Shown: positions 63,860 to 64,000 of the stretch, in pieces | How the letters are laid out: every line of letters begins with the position of its first letter | How positions within the stretch are numbered: position 1 is the stretch's first letter | Program-made: the position numbers and the translations under genes | From: CAZJYI01 sp964550025 | Lineage (GTDB): Bacteria; Verrucomicrobiota; Kiritimatiellia; UBA8416; CAYOBW01 | Assembly: GCA_964550025.1 (NCBI GenBank) | Contig: CAZJYI010000030.1 | Location: 23,994-87,993 of the forward strand | Direction of reading: 5' to 3' | DNA length: 64,000 nt | The notes under the pieces: model-generated | Seen by the model: the letters and a program-made list of their open reading frames with translations, nothing else | What the model was told of the DNA's origin: nothing | Databases searched by the model: none

Positions 63860-64000
63860 GCCGCAACTCCTCCTTTTCATGATCATAGACGCAGACCGGT
63901 GTTTGTCAAGGACGCCGCTTCTCTTGCGTGGGAGCTGGGCGCAGAACACTTCCATGGGTGGGTGGCAAGGGGAGGATCAAGTAGCACATGGGCCGGGATC

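Overview
The window is a GC-rich bacterial chromosome segment with no phage, plasmid, transposase, tRNA, rRNA or CRISPR content that I could recognise. Its gene families point to the PVC superphylum, most likely a Kiritimatiellae/Lentisphaerae/Verrucomicrobia-type environmental bacterium. The clues are a VPDxG-type CTERM protein with an exosortase, three uroporphyrinogen-decarboxylase-like (URO-D) proteins, a very large beta-helix/PKD/thrombospondin-3 protein, a methyltransferase/PQQ-propeller fusion, a GH2 enzyme with carbohydrate-binding modules, and many small dispersed palindromic repeats. The taxonomic placement is inference.

Layout. 1-6263 (+): the tail of an unknown protein, a C10-peptidase homologue whose catalytic cysteine is serine, and a secreted multidomain GH2 glycosidase. 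6374-11571: a URO-D-like protein divergent from a PaaX-family repressor, flanked by two matching 36-bp dyads; then the translationally coupled pair pyrF and a beta-hydroxyacid dehydrogenase, and a Gfo/Idh/MocA oxidoreductase. 11568-12762 (-): a PilZ protein and an outer-membrane barrel.

12940-44988 (-) is the core of the window: a roughly 32-kb exopolysaccharide/exosortase locus. In transcription order it holds the histidine kinase PrsK and the sigma-54 activator PrsR, an exosortase, the TPR lipoprotein PrsT, a VPDxG-CTERM substrate behind a near-consensus sigma-54 promoter, a Wza-like export lipoprotein, a FemAB-like acyltransferase, a Wzc-like chain-length protein with a broken P-loop, an alpha/alpha-toroid protein, a Wzy-like polymerase, a formylglycine-enzyme-fold (SUMF1) protein and a small zinc-ribbon protein. 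A MazEF-type toxin-antitoxin pair follows, then a sulfotransferase, deacetylase-fold proteins, glycosyltransferases (one a tandem fusion), a beta-helix protein, a deacetylase-DUF354 fusion, a Wzx-like flippase and a DUF218 protein. Together these would make, sulfate, flip, polymerise and export a polysaccharide and process surface proteins beside it, with PrsK-PrsR and sigma-54 switching on at least the CTERM gene.

45176-50671 (+): a methyltransferase/PQQ-propeller protein carrying heptanucleotide tandem repeats inside its reading frame, an EamA transporter, and a small membrane protein. 50738-52888 (-): two more URO-D-like proteins. 53054-57565 (-): a secreted protein of 1503 residues built from three beta-helix modules and PKD domains. 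57852-63859 (-): a signalling block of a hybrid histidine kinase, a stand-alone receiver, a NarL-type regulator and its NarX-like PAS kinase; two of the receivers have lost key residues.
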